Shown here: positions 1 to 10,634 of the stretch, piece after piece
Layout of the letters: each line of letters begins with the position of its first letter
Position numbering within the stretch: position 1 is the stretch's first letter
Assembly (NCBI GenBank): GCA_021323755.1
Contig: JAJPKJ010000074.1
Span: 91,152 to 155,151, forward strand
Reading direction: 5' to 3'
DNA length: 64,000 nucleotides
From: Chitinophagales bacterium
Lineage (GTDB): Bacteria > Bacteroidota > Bacteroidia > Chitinophagales > Chitinophagaceae
Position numbers and translations under genes: made by a program
Notes under the pieces: model-generated
The model's input: only the letters and a program-made list of their open reading frames with translations
Told to the model about the DNA's origin: nothing
Database searches by the model: none

Positions 1-70
1 CTAATTTTTCTGTCGCTTTATGAACATCTTCCTTTTGAGCCGAAACGCCGCGCTGTGTGTATAAAGACAT
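1..70 (-). CDS. purM: Phosphoribosylformylglycinamidine cyclo-ligase (AIR synthetase), N-terminal fragment
   Basis: Only the first 23 codons are inside the window; the rest lies beyond the left edge. The minus strand from the ATG at 70 reads MSLYTQRGVSAQKEDVHKA and then continues. The MSxYxxRGVSAxKEDVH start is what I recognise as the N-terminus of Bacteroidota AIR synthetase, which closes the imidazole ring in purine synthesis in the cytoplasm. It is divergent from ribF, and a good -33/-7 promoter lies 44-74 bases upstream. Identification rests on 23 residues, so it is probable rather than certain. Confidence 0.7.
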   Translation of the reverse strand, partial: MSLYTQRGVSAQKEDVHKATEKL

Positions 71-113
71 GTATGTAGTTAGATTTGTGATGTACGATAT
101 AAGAAATAGCCTG

Positions 114-144
114 CAAAACTAAATATTCAGTTTTCAATTATCAA
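114..144 (-). promoter_or_regulatory. Bacteroidota-type promoter for purM
   Basis: On the minus strand a TTG (142-144) is followed after 20 bases by TAGTTTTG (114-121), a perfect TAnnTTTG -7 box. This fits the Bacteroidota housekeeping sigma consensus and leaves a 5' leader of about 40 bases before the purM ATG. Confidence 0.6.
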
Positions 145-157
145 TTTTCAATTATCA
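131..157 (+). repeat. Short tandem repeat in the purM-ribF intergenic region
   Basis: The unit TTTTCAATTATCA occurs twice in succession (about 131-143 and 145-157). It sits between the two divergent -7 boxes and supplies the TTG of the purM promoter. It may simply be AT-rich slippage sequence. Confidence 0.6.
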
Positions 158-158
158 T

Positions 159-166
159 TAGTTTTG
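159..166 (+). promoter_or_regulatory. -7 box for ribF
   Basis: TAGTTTTG, followed by CA, matches TAnnTTTG and lies 15 bases before the ribF ATG. No clear TTG is present at the -33 distance. The same TAGTTTTGCA string forms the purM -7 box on the other strand, so the two genes have mirrored promoters. Confidence 0.5.
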
Positions 167-181
167 CACCACTTTTAAAAA

Positions 182-1138
182 ATGAATGTACACAGAAATC
201 TAGATACGCTTCCCCTATTCAGTAATGCGGTCATTACCATTGGCACATTTGATGGCGTGCACACCGGCCATCAAAAAATTATTCAGCAATTAAAAGAAGA
301 GGCAATAAAAATAGGCGGCGAAACAGTTATCATTACCTTTCATCCGCATCCCCGAAAGATAGTGGGTGCCAAAGAAATAAAACTCATCAACACGCTCGAT
401 GAGAAAATAGAACTGCTCCAAAAACAGGAAATCGATCACCTGGTCATCGTTCCTTTCACCGAGATATTTTCGCAGCAAACTGCAGAAAACTATATTCACG
501 ATTTTTTAGTAAAAAAATTTCATCCACACACGATCATCATTGGTTACGATCATCGTTTTGGGAAAGATCGTTCGGGGGATTATCATTTATTGGAAAGATC
601 CAGCAAAAAGGAAAATTATATCTTAAAAGAAATTCCTGTTTATGTTCTGAATGAAATATCAGTAAGTTCAACGCAAATTCGTGAAGCTATTGCTGTGGGC
701 GATATTTCAGGCGCCAATGAACTATTGGGATATGATTTCTTTTTTGAGGGAACTGTTGTTGAAGGAAATAAATTAGGTAGAACTATCGGTTTTCCAACGG
801 CGAATCTAATCATTAAGGATGAAGAAAAATTATTGCCTGGTAATGGCGTATATGCTGTGCAATCGTCAATAGTGAAAGATGAATTGTCGTTGGATTCACC
901 ATTGGCTGCTCACCATTCACGAAAAGCAATGATGAACATTGGTTTTCGTCCCACGGTTGATGGAACAAAAAAAACAATTGAGGTAAATATTTTTGATTTT
1001 GATGAAAATATTTATGGGAAAACATTACGCGTTTTTGTGAAGAAATTTTTACGCAGCGAAATAAAATTCAATGGAGTCGATGCATTGAAAGAACAACTGG
1101 CAAAAGATAAAGAAGCAGCGATGAATTTGAAAATGTGA
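182..1138 (+). CDS. ribF: Bifunctional riboflavin kinase / FAD synthetase
   Basis: 318 aa, normal length for RibF. It phosphorylates riboflavin to FMN and adenylates FMN to FAD in the cytoplasm. The N-terminal FAD-synthetase half shows the nucleotidyltransferase motif GTFDGVHTGHQ (about residues 22-32) and a later SSTQIREAI motif. The C-terminal kinase half shows GRTIGFPTANL, MNIGFRPTVDG and an EVNIFDFDENIYG segment typical of the flavokinase fold. The ATG at 182 sits 15 bases after a TAGTTTTG -7 box. It converges on holA with a 42-base gap; no convincing terminator is visible between them. Confidence 0.95.
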   Translation: MNVHRNLDTLPLFSNAVITIGTFDGVHTGHQKIIQQLKEEAIKIGGETVIITFHPHPRKIVGAKEIKLINTLDEKIELLQKQEIDHLVIVPFTEIFSQQTAENYIHDFLVKKFHPHTIIIGYDHRFGKDRSGDYHLLERSSKKENYILKEIPVYVLNEISVSSTQIREAIAVGDISGANELLGYDFFFEGTVVEGNKLGRTIGFPTANLIIKDEEKLLPGNGVYAVQSSIVKDELSLDSPLAAHHSRKAMMNIGFRPTVDGTKKTIEVNIFDFDENIYGKTLRVFVKKFLRSEIKFNGVDALKEQLAKDKEAAMNLKM

Positions 1139-1180
1139 AAATGCCTTTCTCGCCAACTTTATTGATCATCTCCGTACGCT

Positions 1181-2200
1181 TCACGCAATCATCTTTGCAA
1201 TCATTTCTTTAAGCAGTGATGCATCTTCGGTGTTAATGCTGTTCACACCAACACTTTTCAGATTGTATTCGTGCAAAAGCAATATCGCGCTTTCAATGCC
1301 TTCATAGTTATAGGCTTTAGCAGCAGCGATATAATCCTTCACAAAAAAAGGGTTGGTGCCAATGTTTGCTGCAATTGTTTTTTCATCTTTTGATGACTGT
1401 CCGAAAAGCATATAAGTCTTGCTGAAGAAATTGTACAAAGCGGGTAATATCATTTGAATAGGAGCAGCTTTGGGATTGGCCTCAAAATATTGCACGATGC
1501 GAATTGCTTTGGAGAGATTTTTTTTGACCAGTGCATCCTGCAATTCAAAAACATTGTATTCCTTACTCACTCCAACAAATCGTTCAATGTCATCATCATT
1601 GATATTCTTGCGCGCACCGAGATTTATCAGGATCTTCTCAACCTCATTATTGATCCTGCTTAAATCATTCCCGATATGTTCTACCAATAATAGCAAGGCT
1701 TTGGCAGAAATGTTATACCCTTTTGATTTTATTAACTCACTCGTCCATTCAGGCAATTGATTATCGTACATTTTTTTTGAGGAGAATAATTCGGCCTTCT
1801 CTTTGATCAATTTGGCCATGCGGCTTCTTCCGTCAATTTTCTTTTCTTTATAGGAAACAACAAAAATGGTTGATGCGAGCGGGTTCTCAATGTAGGGTTC
1901 AAGTTTTTCAATTTCCCGCATTTGCTGCGCTTCCTTTAATAATACAACCTGCCGGTCTCCGAACATCGGGTATTTTCTGCATGCATTGATAATATCCGCC
2001 CAAAAAGCATCCTTTCCATAAAAAATACTCAGGTTAAATGATGCTTCTGCCTCTGAAAGAATATGATGTTCTGCAAAATTCATCAATTCATCTATATAAT
2101 ATTCTTCTTCACCTTCAAGCCAATAAATGGGCCTGAATCTTTTTTGCTTCCAGTCGCCGAGAATTTTTTCAACAGTCACAAAATGATTTTTAAAATGCAA
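1181..2200 (-). CDS. holA: DNA polymerase III subunit delta (clamp loader)
   Basis: 339 aa. Delta is the clamp-opening wrench of the replication clamp loader and pairs with the tau/gamma and delta-prime subunits. The N-terminal RIYWLEGEE-like segment (here RPIYWLEGEEEYYIDEL), the RQVVLLKEAQQM segment, and a central LSRINNEVEKI helix are typical of the HolA/DnaX-fold family. The C-terminal third is a helical collar domain. The length fits the family. The ATG start at 2200 has no alternative nearby, and the upstream 190 bases are shared with the divergent coiled-coil gene. Confidence 0.92.
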   Translation of the reverse strand: MHFKNHFVTVEKILGDWKQKRFRPIYWLEGEEEYYIDELMNFAEHHILSEAEASFNLSIFYGKDAFWADIINACRKYPMFGDRQVVLLKEAQQMREIEKLEPYIENPLASTIFVVSYKEKKIDGRSRMAKLIKEKAELFSSKKMYDNQLPEWTSELIKSKGYNISAKALLLLVEHIGNDLSRINNEVEKILINLGARKNINDDDIERFVGVSKEYNVFELQDALVKKNLSKAIRIVQYFEANPKAAPIQMILPALYNFFSKTYMLFGQSSKDEKTIAANIGTNPFFVKDYIAAAKAYNYEGIESAILLLHEYNLKSVGVNSINTEDASLLKEMIAKMIA

Positions 2201-2308
2201 TAATACATAAATCCCAGAAAGATGAAAATAAAGGAATTAATATAATGAGCTGATAATGAGAATCTAAAAATGTTATTAACCCTGGAAAACGACTATCTGT
2301 GGACAACT

Positions 2309-2325
2309 TTGGCACGGTTTTAGAC
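2309..2325 (+). promoter_or_regulatory. Candidate sigma-54 (RpoN) promoter
   Basis: TTGGCACGGTTTTAGAC matches the TTGGCACGRNNNTTGCW consensus through the whole -24 half (TTGGCACGG). At -12 it has TAG instead of TTG, keeping the G but not the C. The spacing is correct. It would give a leader of about 55-60 bases before the ATG at 2392. No upstream activator site could be recognised. Confidence 0.4.
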
Positions 2326-2391
2326 CTACCCGAAACAGAATATATTTTAAGCTGTCAGCAAAACCTAAATTTTTAACTATAACATCAAACC

Positions 2392-3369
2392 ATGAGTACG
2401 ACCAACTATCCATCAGCTATGCCGCAAAACGAACCACCAAGAAAAGATTATAAGAATCTTGTTATTGGATTACTTGCAGCAGGCTTTTTAGGAACTTGGG
2501 GTTATGTGTTGTATAACAACAACAAACAAGACCAGGTTCAACAACAACAGCAAACACAAATTGCTAAAGTAACTGACGAAAAAGGCCAGATTCAGAAAAA
2601 TTTTGACGACGCTTTAGTTCGTCTTGATTCTTTGACTGGAACAAACAACAAAATGCAGTCTGAATTGAACGACCGTAATTCAGATATCGCAAAGAAAAAA
2701 GCAGAGATCCGCAGCATTTTGCATAAAAGCAATGCTACAAAAGAAGAACTCGCTAAAGCAAAAACACTTATCAATGATTTGAATGGCAAGATCACTGACC
2801 TGGAAAAACAAGTTACTGATTTGACCGCTTCAAACACGCAGTTGACTGCTGACAAAACACAGTTAACTCAGGATAAGGAAAAATTGACACAGGATCTGCA
2901 GACAACTACAGCAACTAACCAGGATCTTTCAAAGAAAGTGGATATTGCCTCTACGTTGAACGCTTCCAACATCATGATTACTCCTGTTCATACTAAAGGT
3001 AACGGACAAGATAAAATGACCACTACAGCTAAAAAAGTTGATAAGTTGATTATTTCTTTCGATGTTGACAATCGCATTGCTACTACAGGTCAAACTGATG
3101 TATATGTATGCATCACTTCTCCTGATGGCAAGCCGGTATCAGTAGCCGCTTTAGGTTCGGGAACATTTACAACACGCGATGAAGGTGACAAACCTTTCAC
3201 TGCAAAAGTTGGAGTTGATTTCGAAGCTGGAAAAAAGAAATCAGTTCAATTTGCCTGGAAACAAGATAGTCCATTCCAGAGAGGCCTTTATACAATTCAG
3301 ATTTATCACAATGGATTCAAGATCGGAGAAGGAACAAAAGAACTGAAGAAAGGCGGAATTTTCGGATAA
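2392..3369 (+). CDS. Single-span membrane protein with periplasmic coiled coil, function unknown
   Basis: 325 aa. A short cytoplasmic N-terminus (about residues 1-22, proline-rich) precedes one hydrophobic segment at about residues 23-42 (LVIGLLAAGFLGTWGYVLY). A coiled coil rich in Q, K, T and L then runs to about residue 190 with repeating DLTxxNTQLTxDK units. The last 120 residues form a probable beta-sandwich (KLIISFDVDN, TDVYVCITSPDG, GLYTIQIYHNG). I do not recognise a named family. It stands alone, with a possible sigma-54 promoter upstream and a strong bidirectional terminator downstream, so it is probably monocistronic. A role linking inner membrane and periplasm is an inference from the architecture. 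Confidence 0.85.
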   Translation: MSTTNYPSAMPQNEPPRKDYKNLVIGLLAAGFLGTWGYVLYNNNKQDQVQQQQQTQIAKVTDEKGQIQKNFDDALVRLDSLTGTNNKMQSELNDRNSDIAKKKAEIRSILHKSNATKEELAKAKTLINDLNGKITDLEKQVTDLTASNTQLTADKTQLTQDKEKLTQDLQTTTATNQDLSKKVDIASTLNASNIMITPVHTKGNGQDKMTTTAKKVDKLIISFDVDNRIATTGQTDVYVCITSPDGKPVSVAALGSGTFTTRDEGDKPFTAKVGVDFEAGKKKSVQFAWKQDSPFQRGLYTIQIYHNGFKIGEGTKELKKGGIFG

Positions 3370-3410
3370 TATAATTCTAAATAGTTACTCTGAAAAACCG
3401 ATTAAAATAA

Positions 3411-3443
3411 AAAGCCCCGCTTATGGCGGGGTTTTACTTTTTA
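3411..3443. terminator. Bidirectional Rho-independent terminator
   Basis: Stem CCCCGC (3415-3420) / GCGGGG (3426-3431) with a 5-base loop. The right side has TTTTACTTTTT and the left side has a run of A, so both strands have a T tract. It separates the convergent coiled-coil gene and the large outer-membrane gene. Confidence 0.85.
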
Positions 3444-6400
3444 TAATAATGCCCGGAGCGATGCCCTCCCGGTATGAATAATATTTCCTTCACCAGGTTT
3501 TCTTCCCTCGTATTGAAGACTCAATTCAAGATTGCCTCCTAATTTTTTTGTAAGATCAAAACTCCAGATAAAATTCTGACCGGGCAACAATCCATCTAAA
3601 ATAGTATAGCTTACCGTTGTGTTAGCCGCGCCGGAATATTTAATTCCCGTGTAAGTAAATTTTCCATCCATTGATGTGCTTTGAAGAATATTATATTTCA
3701 CTTCTGAGTTGATCGAATTAGAAGTGTAAACCTGTCCACCATAAGTTGCTGCATTTTTTTTGCTGTAAAATTTATACCCCATGGTGATGCGAAGTTTGGT
3801 TCCCTTTATATAGCTGAAATCAGGCTCTAATGAATATTGCTTAAGATTATAATCGCTGCTGTCAATATCTGTGCTTGAACTGAATAATTGATTGATGCCT
3901 GTTTTAAAAATTCCGTTAAAAACAAAAGAACGGGAAAAACCAATGCGTGGTCTGAATGTCCATTCGTTCGTCATTCTGCTTTCGTAGCCATAAGTCAATA
4001 ATGTTTTGCCGGAATTAACTGAATTATTAATATCAAAGCCCCATTTTGGACTTGACTTATTGTAAGAAAAGGTATTGGTATAAATAGATGTTCTGGTGAT
4101 CAGCGATGTATCTGTCAAAGGCAAATGTTTTGCCGGATTTAGCTGAACCAACCCATTGGCCTGCACTTTTTGATTCAATTGCAAGGAAGATTGAAAATTC
4201 ATATTACCAATTATTTTTTTAATGCCTTTGCTTTTAAATGGATTGATAATTGAACGCGGATTAATGCTGATGCTGTAATTAAATGTGTTGTAATTCGCTT
4301 TGATATATTCATTGGTCGGCGTATACACCCTTATAAATTGCCCCTGGTCTGCATACTGCGCCAGTACAAATTCATTGAGTTGCTGGATACCATCGCCATT
4401 CAAATCGATCCAGGTATATTGACCAGTTCCGGCTGGAACTTGCAAATAAGTGTAAATTTGTTTTTGCTCCTGCCCCGATCCGACCTCATACAAGACACTC
4501 CCGACAACCAAACCTTTCCATTCATTAATGACATATTCGGCCCTCCCAAGCAAAGTTTTATCCGGCTTTTGCGAAGTGACAGCCGTATCCGAGATCTGCA
4601 GTGTTCTGTAGGTTGCGGTAATATGAAACTGGTGGTGTTTATTCTTTACAAAATCTGCGGTAAGATTTACACTTTTGCTTCTGTCTCCTTTCACCAATTC
4701 TTTTCCATGAGGATAAGAATTGTCGCGCGTAGTATAACTGATTGCCCAATGATTTGGATTTTTTGCAGGAGATTTTAGGTAAGCCGTAAATGTTTCAAAT
4801 GCAAAACTTGTTGCGGAGACGGTATCGGTGATCTTATCTTTTATTTCATTGTGCTCAACAGCATAGTTTGCGCCAAGTGTATAATTCTTTAATTTGGTGA
4901 ATTGTTTTGAAACATCAATTGTCGGTCGCCAATAATAACCCTTTCCATAAATACCATTGTCGTTTGTTAAACTAAACTGATCATTAATATTCCATCCGGA
5001 AATTTGCTGGCTATGCATGATGGTGTTGCGAACTCCATTGAAATCGCTGCCGCGCGTATAACTGTCGAACTGGTATTTTATCGAAGTCTTTTTCTTATCA
5101 GAAAGCAAAAAACTTGTAGAATATAAACTTTCATTATCACTACCCAATTGCAGTGGCAATCCCCAATCTCTTAAAAACTCGACCGTGCGCAATACTTCAA
5201 TGGGCTTAAACCTCGCATCAACATATTCATAGGTCATATTGCTTATCAGTTGAAGACCGCTTTTTGATCCACTGAATGGATGGGTATTTTTTAATTGCAT
5301 TTTGATTGCATACCCGTCATCGTTGGATTTATCAATAGTAGAAAGTGTATTTACATCATAGTGGCTGCCTGCTCCTTCTACCGTAAATAAAGTTGATTTA
5401 CTGATGTTGTAGTCCGCACCAACGCTCATTATCCGCTGTGTTTTGGGTGTGACCAAAAATTGCGCTGCAAGAAATTGTCCCTGGTGCTTACCATTAACCG
5501 GGGCTATCCACTGATAGACATTCCCATTGATTCCATTCAGGTTGGGGATATAATCGCCGTTGCCTATCCCGACGTCGACAAAGGAAAGATTGTACAATTT
5601 TGCTGTTGAATCAACCGAAAAAACGTACACCGAATCGTGATAGTACAAACCATTTGCCGCATGATAGACCGTATCTATTTTTTTATACAGCACTTTTCCC
5701 GGACCCAAGGTATCCAGGGGCGCTACAGGATAAAATGCTTTATTGACGCTGTCGCCAACTCTATCTAAGAATTTTATCTGATCGGGATTGAGGGTTTGAT
5801 TGATGGGTGAATTTCTCGCATCGCTATTATTAAAAATTCCGAAACGGAATTTTAGCTTATTACCAAATTGCGTTTCATTAAACAAATACAAATTCACATT
5901 CAAATAATTCTGATCCGCATATTCAAATTCAACCTGGATTCTCGAATCCTGCGTTATCATTCGCTTGGGCGTGAATGTGATTTCTGCGGTGTTATAATTA
6001 ATGATATAATCCTGGTCCTCGCCCCGTTGCATCATTTGTCCATCAATATAGACTTTTTCTGTCCCGGCAAGCACAACAAAATAAAGTTCATTATTTGTTC
6101 CCTGCAGACGATATGGTCCCTGGTTGCCTTCTTGTCCCTGAAAAATGTTCCGGTTGAATTTCCCTTTCGCGATCGCTCCGCTTACTAATGTTCTGTTGCT
6201 AATGTTTTTTGTCAGTTGATTTGTTGTTTCAAAGGACGCGCCTTGCATCCTTTTATAAAAATTTAAAAAATATTGTTGATTTTGCCGCAGATCAATATCG
6301 CCCATGCTCAGGGCCCAGTTCTTCTTTTTGAACTGAAGAAAGATTTTATCAAAATCACTCAACTGCGCCGTGGTGCCATCTGGCTGTATGGGAATATTAT

Positions 6401-6971
6401 TGTCGGTAAGCGCAGCAGATATTTGTATGCTGTCGGCAAGATATCCGCTCAATTGCAAATTAAGATTAGAGGTCACCACCGCATCCTGACTATTACCAAA
6501 TGTTATGGCTCTTCCAAAACTTCCGTTATAGGTGATGTTCCCAAAGTTGAAAAAATTATCATTCAGGTTTTGTCCGTTCTTATCGAAGGTGTAAGGACGG
6601 ACCATAAAGTTTCCTGAAACACTATCGTAGTTCAATCTTTTTACAACGGAATTGAATTTATAAGGAAAGGTTCGATAAATGATGAGTACGCTATCAACAT
6701 TGGGAATCTGTTTCCAGGAAATTTTTGCATTCACATAGTCGAGGATATATGTTGAATCAGCAATTCCCGCAATAATAACCGTATGCGGGATCAGGCTTAA
6801 TGAATCAATTTGAACAGTTTCATTTTTTACGTGGATATATTTTTTATGAAGATTGGAAGAAAGATTTTTAGGCTGCGGTGCAGGAATTTTTGACTGCGGT
6901 CGCTGCGCCTTTGTTGTAAAAAACATGCCACAGCAAATCAATATCAGTATAAGCAGTTTCAGGAACAACAA
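3441..6971 (-). CDS. Large outer-membrane protein, predicted beta-barrel with SprA-reminiscent N-terminal module
   Basis: 1176 aa with a signal peptide (residues 1-22, ending TTKAQ). After an early ISWKQIPNVDSVLIIYRTFPYKF-type region (about residue 85-110) comes an extended beta-rich part. A motif near residues 310-350, VYIDGQMMQRGEDQDYIINY followed by AEITFTP, resembles repeated elements I know from SprA, the T9SS translocon barrel. From about residue 500 on the protein is a long series of alternating aromatic strands typical of a porin-like barrel. SprA itself is about twice as long, so this is not SprA. It is monocistronic between terminator 3411-3443 and the VOC/ABC-F pair. Function unknown; a surface translocation or adhesion role is inferred. 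Confidence 0.8.
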   Translation of the reverse strand: MLFLKLLILILICCGMFFTTKAQRPQSKIPAPQPKNLSSNLHKKYIHVKNETVQIDSLSLIPHTVIIAGIADSTYILDYVNAKISWKQIPNVDSVLIIYRTFPYKFNSVVKRLNYDSVSGNFMVRPYTFDKNGQNLNDNFFNFGNITYNGSFGRAITFGNSQDAVVTSNLNLQLSGYLADSIQISAALTDNNIPIQPDGTTAQLSDFDKIFLQFKKKNWALSMGDIDLRQNQQYFLNFYKRMQGASFETTNQLTKNISNRTLVSGAIAKGKFNRNIFQGQEGNQGPYRLQGTNNELYFVVLAGTEKVYIDGQMMQRGEDQDYIINYNTAEITFTPKRMITQDSRIQVEFEYADQNYLNVNLYLFNETQFGNKLKFRFGIFNNSDARNSPINQTLNPDQIKFLDRVGDSVNKAFYPVAPLDTLGPGKVLYKKIDTVYHAANGLYYHDSVYVFSVDSTAKLYNLSFVDVGIGNGDYIPNLNGINGNVYQWIAPVNGKHQGQFLAAQFLVTPKTQRIMSVGADYNISKSTLFTVEGAGSHYDVNTLSTIDKSNDDGYAIKMQLKNTHPFSGSKSGLQLISNMTYEYVDARFKPIEVLRTVEFLRDWGLPLQLGSDNESLYSTSFLLSDKKKTSIKYQFDSYTRGSDFNGVRNTIMHSQQISGWNINDQFSLTNDNGIYGKGYYWRPTIDVSKQFTKLKNYTLGANYAVEHNEIKDKITDTVSATSFAFETFTAYLKSPAKNPNHWAISYTTRDNSYPHGKELVKGDRSKSVNLTADFVKNKHHQFHITATYRTLQISDTAVTSQKPDKTLLGRAEYVINEWKGLVVGSVLYEVGSGQEQKQIYTYLQVPAGTGQYTWIDLNGDGIQQLNEFVLAQYADQGQFIRVYTPTNEYIKANYNTFNYSISINPRSIINPFKSKGIKKIIGNMNFQSSLQLNQKVQANGLVQLNPAKHLPLTDTSLITRTSIYTNTFSYNKSSPKWGFDINNSVNSGKTLLTYGYESRMTNEWTFRPRIGFSRSFVFNGIFKTGINQLFSSSTDIDSSDYNLKQYSLEPDFSYIKGTKLRITMGYKFYSKKNAATYGGQVYTSNSINSEVKYNILQSTSMDGKFTYTGIKYSGAANTTVSYTILDGLLPGQNFIWSFDLTKKLGGNLELSLQYEGRKPGEGNIIHTGRASLRALL

Positions 6972-7108
6972 AGATGTTTTTTATTAAATGCCAAAAACAG
7001 CTTTTTATTGTATTAAATTGGGGAAAACCAGTAAGTTACATGGGGAAGACTTGTTAATACGGAACTATTTTGGAAGAAAGTGTGGTCAGCGAGTTTTGGA
7101 GGGTCAAA

Positions 7109-7600
7109 TTAACTGTTGTCGATTTCACTTAATAAATCTTCAATATCCAAGTGTTCAGATACCATTTGTAAATTCCCATTTGGATCAAAAGGCCATTTTT
7201 CCTTTGGTTTATCCCAGTATAATTCAACACCATTTTTATCCGGATCGTCCAGATAAATCGCTTCGGAAACTCCATGGTCTGAAGCGCCGGTCAATGGATA
7301 TTTTGCATCGATCAATCTTTTCAAAGCTATTGCCAGCGCTTTTCTTGTTGGATAAAGAATCGCCGTGTGAAATAATCCTGCGCTGTTTGCAGGCGCCGGC
7401 GGCGCGTTCTTACTGTACCAGGTATTCAGTCCGATATGATGATGATAACCTCCTGCAGAAATAAATACAGCACTGTTTCCATAACGTTGCGTTTCTTCAA
7501 ATCCCAGTAGGTCGCGGTAAAAAGATAATGATCTTTCCAGGTCGGCCACTTTTAAATGGACATGACCGATTCGCGTTTGTGATGGGATCTTGTATGACAT
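7109..7600 (-). CDS. VOC-family (glyoxalase/extradiol dioxygenase-like) protein
   Basis: 163 aa, one vicinal-oxygen-chelate unit. IGHVHLKVADLERSLSFYRD (residues 11-30) is the classic first beta-alpha-beta strand, carrying H13 as a likely metal ligand. FHTAILY supplies H78, SDHGVSEAIYLDDPDKNGVE supplies H109 and E126. The sequence is closest in feel to CatE-like catechol 2,3-dioxygenases, but it is only about half of a two-module CatE, so it may act as a dimer. It follows the ABC-F gene with a 2-base gap, suggesting co-transcription. Substrate unknown. Confidence 0.85.
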   Translation of the reverse strand: MSYKIPSQTRIGHVHLKVADLERSLSFYRDLLGFEETQRYGNSAVFISAGGYHHHIGLNTWYSKNAPPAPANSAGLFHTAILYPTRKALAIALKRLIDAKYPLTGASDHGVSEAIYLDDPDKNGVELYWDKPKEKWPFDPNGNLQMVSEHLDIEDLLSEIDNS

Positions 7601-7602
7601 TT

Positions 7603-9318
<1,716 letters not shown>

Positions 9319-9375
9319 TCAATCGTAGGCGAAAAGGGGTGAATATCCAGGACAAATGAATTATCTGCTTTTGAG

Positions 9376-10599
9376 TTATAAATAACTCAGCCACCATTGC
9401 CGGTGTGTTTGCTTGTATTGGCTATATTTTTTGCATAATGGATATAATGCCAATATTAAGCAGAACCAGATCAGATACATGCCAGGTAAAGTAAATCCAA
9501 AATTATCCGGTCTGAACAAAAACGGCGTGCTCTTCGGGACAATATCAGCAGCCCCATAACCCTGGATAAAGAAAATAATGACACACCAAATGTGAATAGC
9601 GTAAAAATGGATGACATAAAAGAAGAAAGGGACTCGGCCGAACACAATAAAAAAATTGGATACCCTATTACTGATATTTTCAAAAAACGCAAGAAATATC
9701 AATGAAGGTCCGAGGGTCATTCCTAAATACATCAAGGATGGGGGGTATTTTGTTGTATTCAAAAAAGATAAAAATGTGTAAGTGTCATTTTGTTGCTCTG
9801 ACCAGGGGTTCGGATCGCCATAAAGATTAATAAAACGAAGCACAATAAAAAGAGCCGTAAATGAAAGTCCGATAATGATTAAAGTTCTTTTTCTTTTTGT
9901 CGCATCGACCTGCGGCTCAAATAATTTCCCGAGTGCATATCCGCAAAACATCACTCCTACCCATGGAAAAAAAGGATACAGAATCGCCAGAGAGTGATGA
10001 GGAGCAATTCTGTAGATCGCAAATCGGGCGTGGTGTGCAAGATTCCAAAAGAATCCCACCTGCTGGTTTCTTGCCGCTTCCGGGTAATCGAGAAGATTAT
10101 GACCAAAAACAATTAACAATCCGATCGTCAAAATATATTGATATGGCAGCGTGATGCACAATCCCAATAATATCATGCTGATTGATGTTGCCCAAATAAC
10201 CTGGAAAATAATGACATGGTATAATGGGTCGAATGTAAAGGCAAGACTCATGATGAACACTTCAATGAGGATAAACCAAATCCCTCGCTTTATTAAAAAT
10301 GATCGCAACTCTTTTTTTGTTTTCCTTAGTCCCTGCAGGTAAATGGAAGTGCCGGCGAGAAAGACAAAAACCGGTGCGCAGAAATGCGTGATCCATCTTG
10401 TAAAGAACAATGGTGGTGTTGTAGTAAAAAGGTTTGTGGGCGAATCCGTGGACGCTGTGATGTGAAAAAAATCACGGACATGGTCAATGGCCATGACGAC
10501 CATTATAATTCCGCGCAAAATATCTATCGAGTCAATTCTTTTTTTTGAATCTGCAGCGAGCGCATTCATGAAGTCAGTTTTAGCACCTGAAATATACAT
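9376..10599 (-). CDS. DUF1624 / heparan-alpha-glucosaminide N-acetyltransferase-like membrane protein
   Basis: 407 aa, about ten hydrophobic segments. The N-terminal RIDSIDILRGIIMVVMAIDHVRD is the hallmark of the DUF1624/YeiB-like acyltransferase fold, in which the aspartate-histidine pair at the end of helix 1 is conserved. Family members move acyl groups across membranes or are uncharacterised; the substrate cannot be read from sequence. The ATG at 10569 (MNALAADSKKR) is an alternative start that would remove ten hydrophilic residues. The stop codon lies in an 18-base palindrome (9372-9389) without a T tract. It follows glk by 35 bases on the same strand. Confidence 0.82.
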   Translation of the reverse strand: MYISGAKTDFMNALAADSKKRIDSIDILRGIIMVVMAIDHVRDFFHITASTDSPTNLFTTTPPLFFTRWITHFCAPVFVFLAGTSIYLQGLRKTKKELRSFLIKRGIWFILIEVFIMSLAFTFDPLYHVIIFQVIWATSISMILLGLCITLPYQYILTIGLLIVFGHNLLDYPEAARNQQVGFFWNLAHHARFAIYRIAPHHSLAILYPFFPWVGVMFCGYALGKLFEPQVDATKRKRTLIIIGLSFTALFIVLRFINLYGDPNPWSEQQNDTYTFLSFLNTTKYPPSLMYLGMTLGPSLIFLAFFENISNRVSNFFIVFGRVPFFFYVIHFYAIHIWCVIIFFIQGYGAADIVPKSTPFLFRPDNFGFTLPGMYLIWFCLILALYPLCKKYSQYKQTHRQWWLSYL

Positions 10600-10634
10600 A
10601 TTTTATGCAGGCAAAGTTTTACCATCAATAAAAA

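Noticed and set aside
6988..7464. 158-codon plus-strand frame between the large outer-membrane gene and ABC-F
   Set aside because: It overlaps the VOC gene, whose metal-ligand pattern is clear; the plus-strand frame has no motif.
9372..9389. 18-base palindrome TGAGTTATAAATAACTCA at the end of the DUF1624 gene
   Set aside because: It covers the stop codon, is AT-rich and has no T tract on either side, so it is not a convincing terminator; it may be chance.
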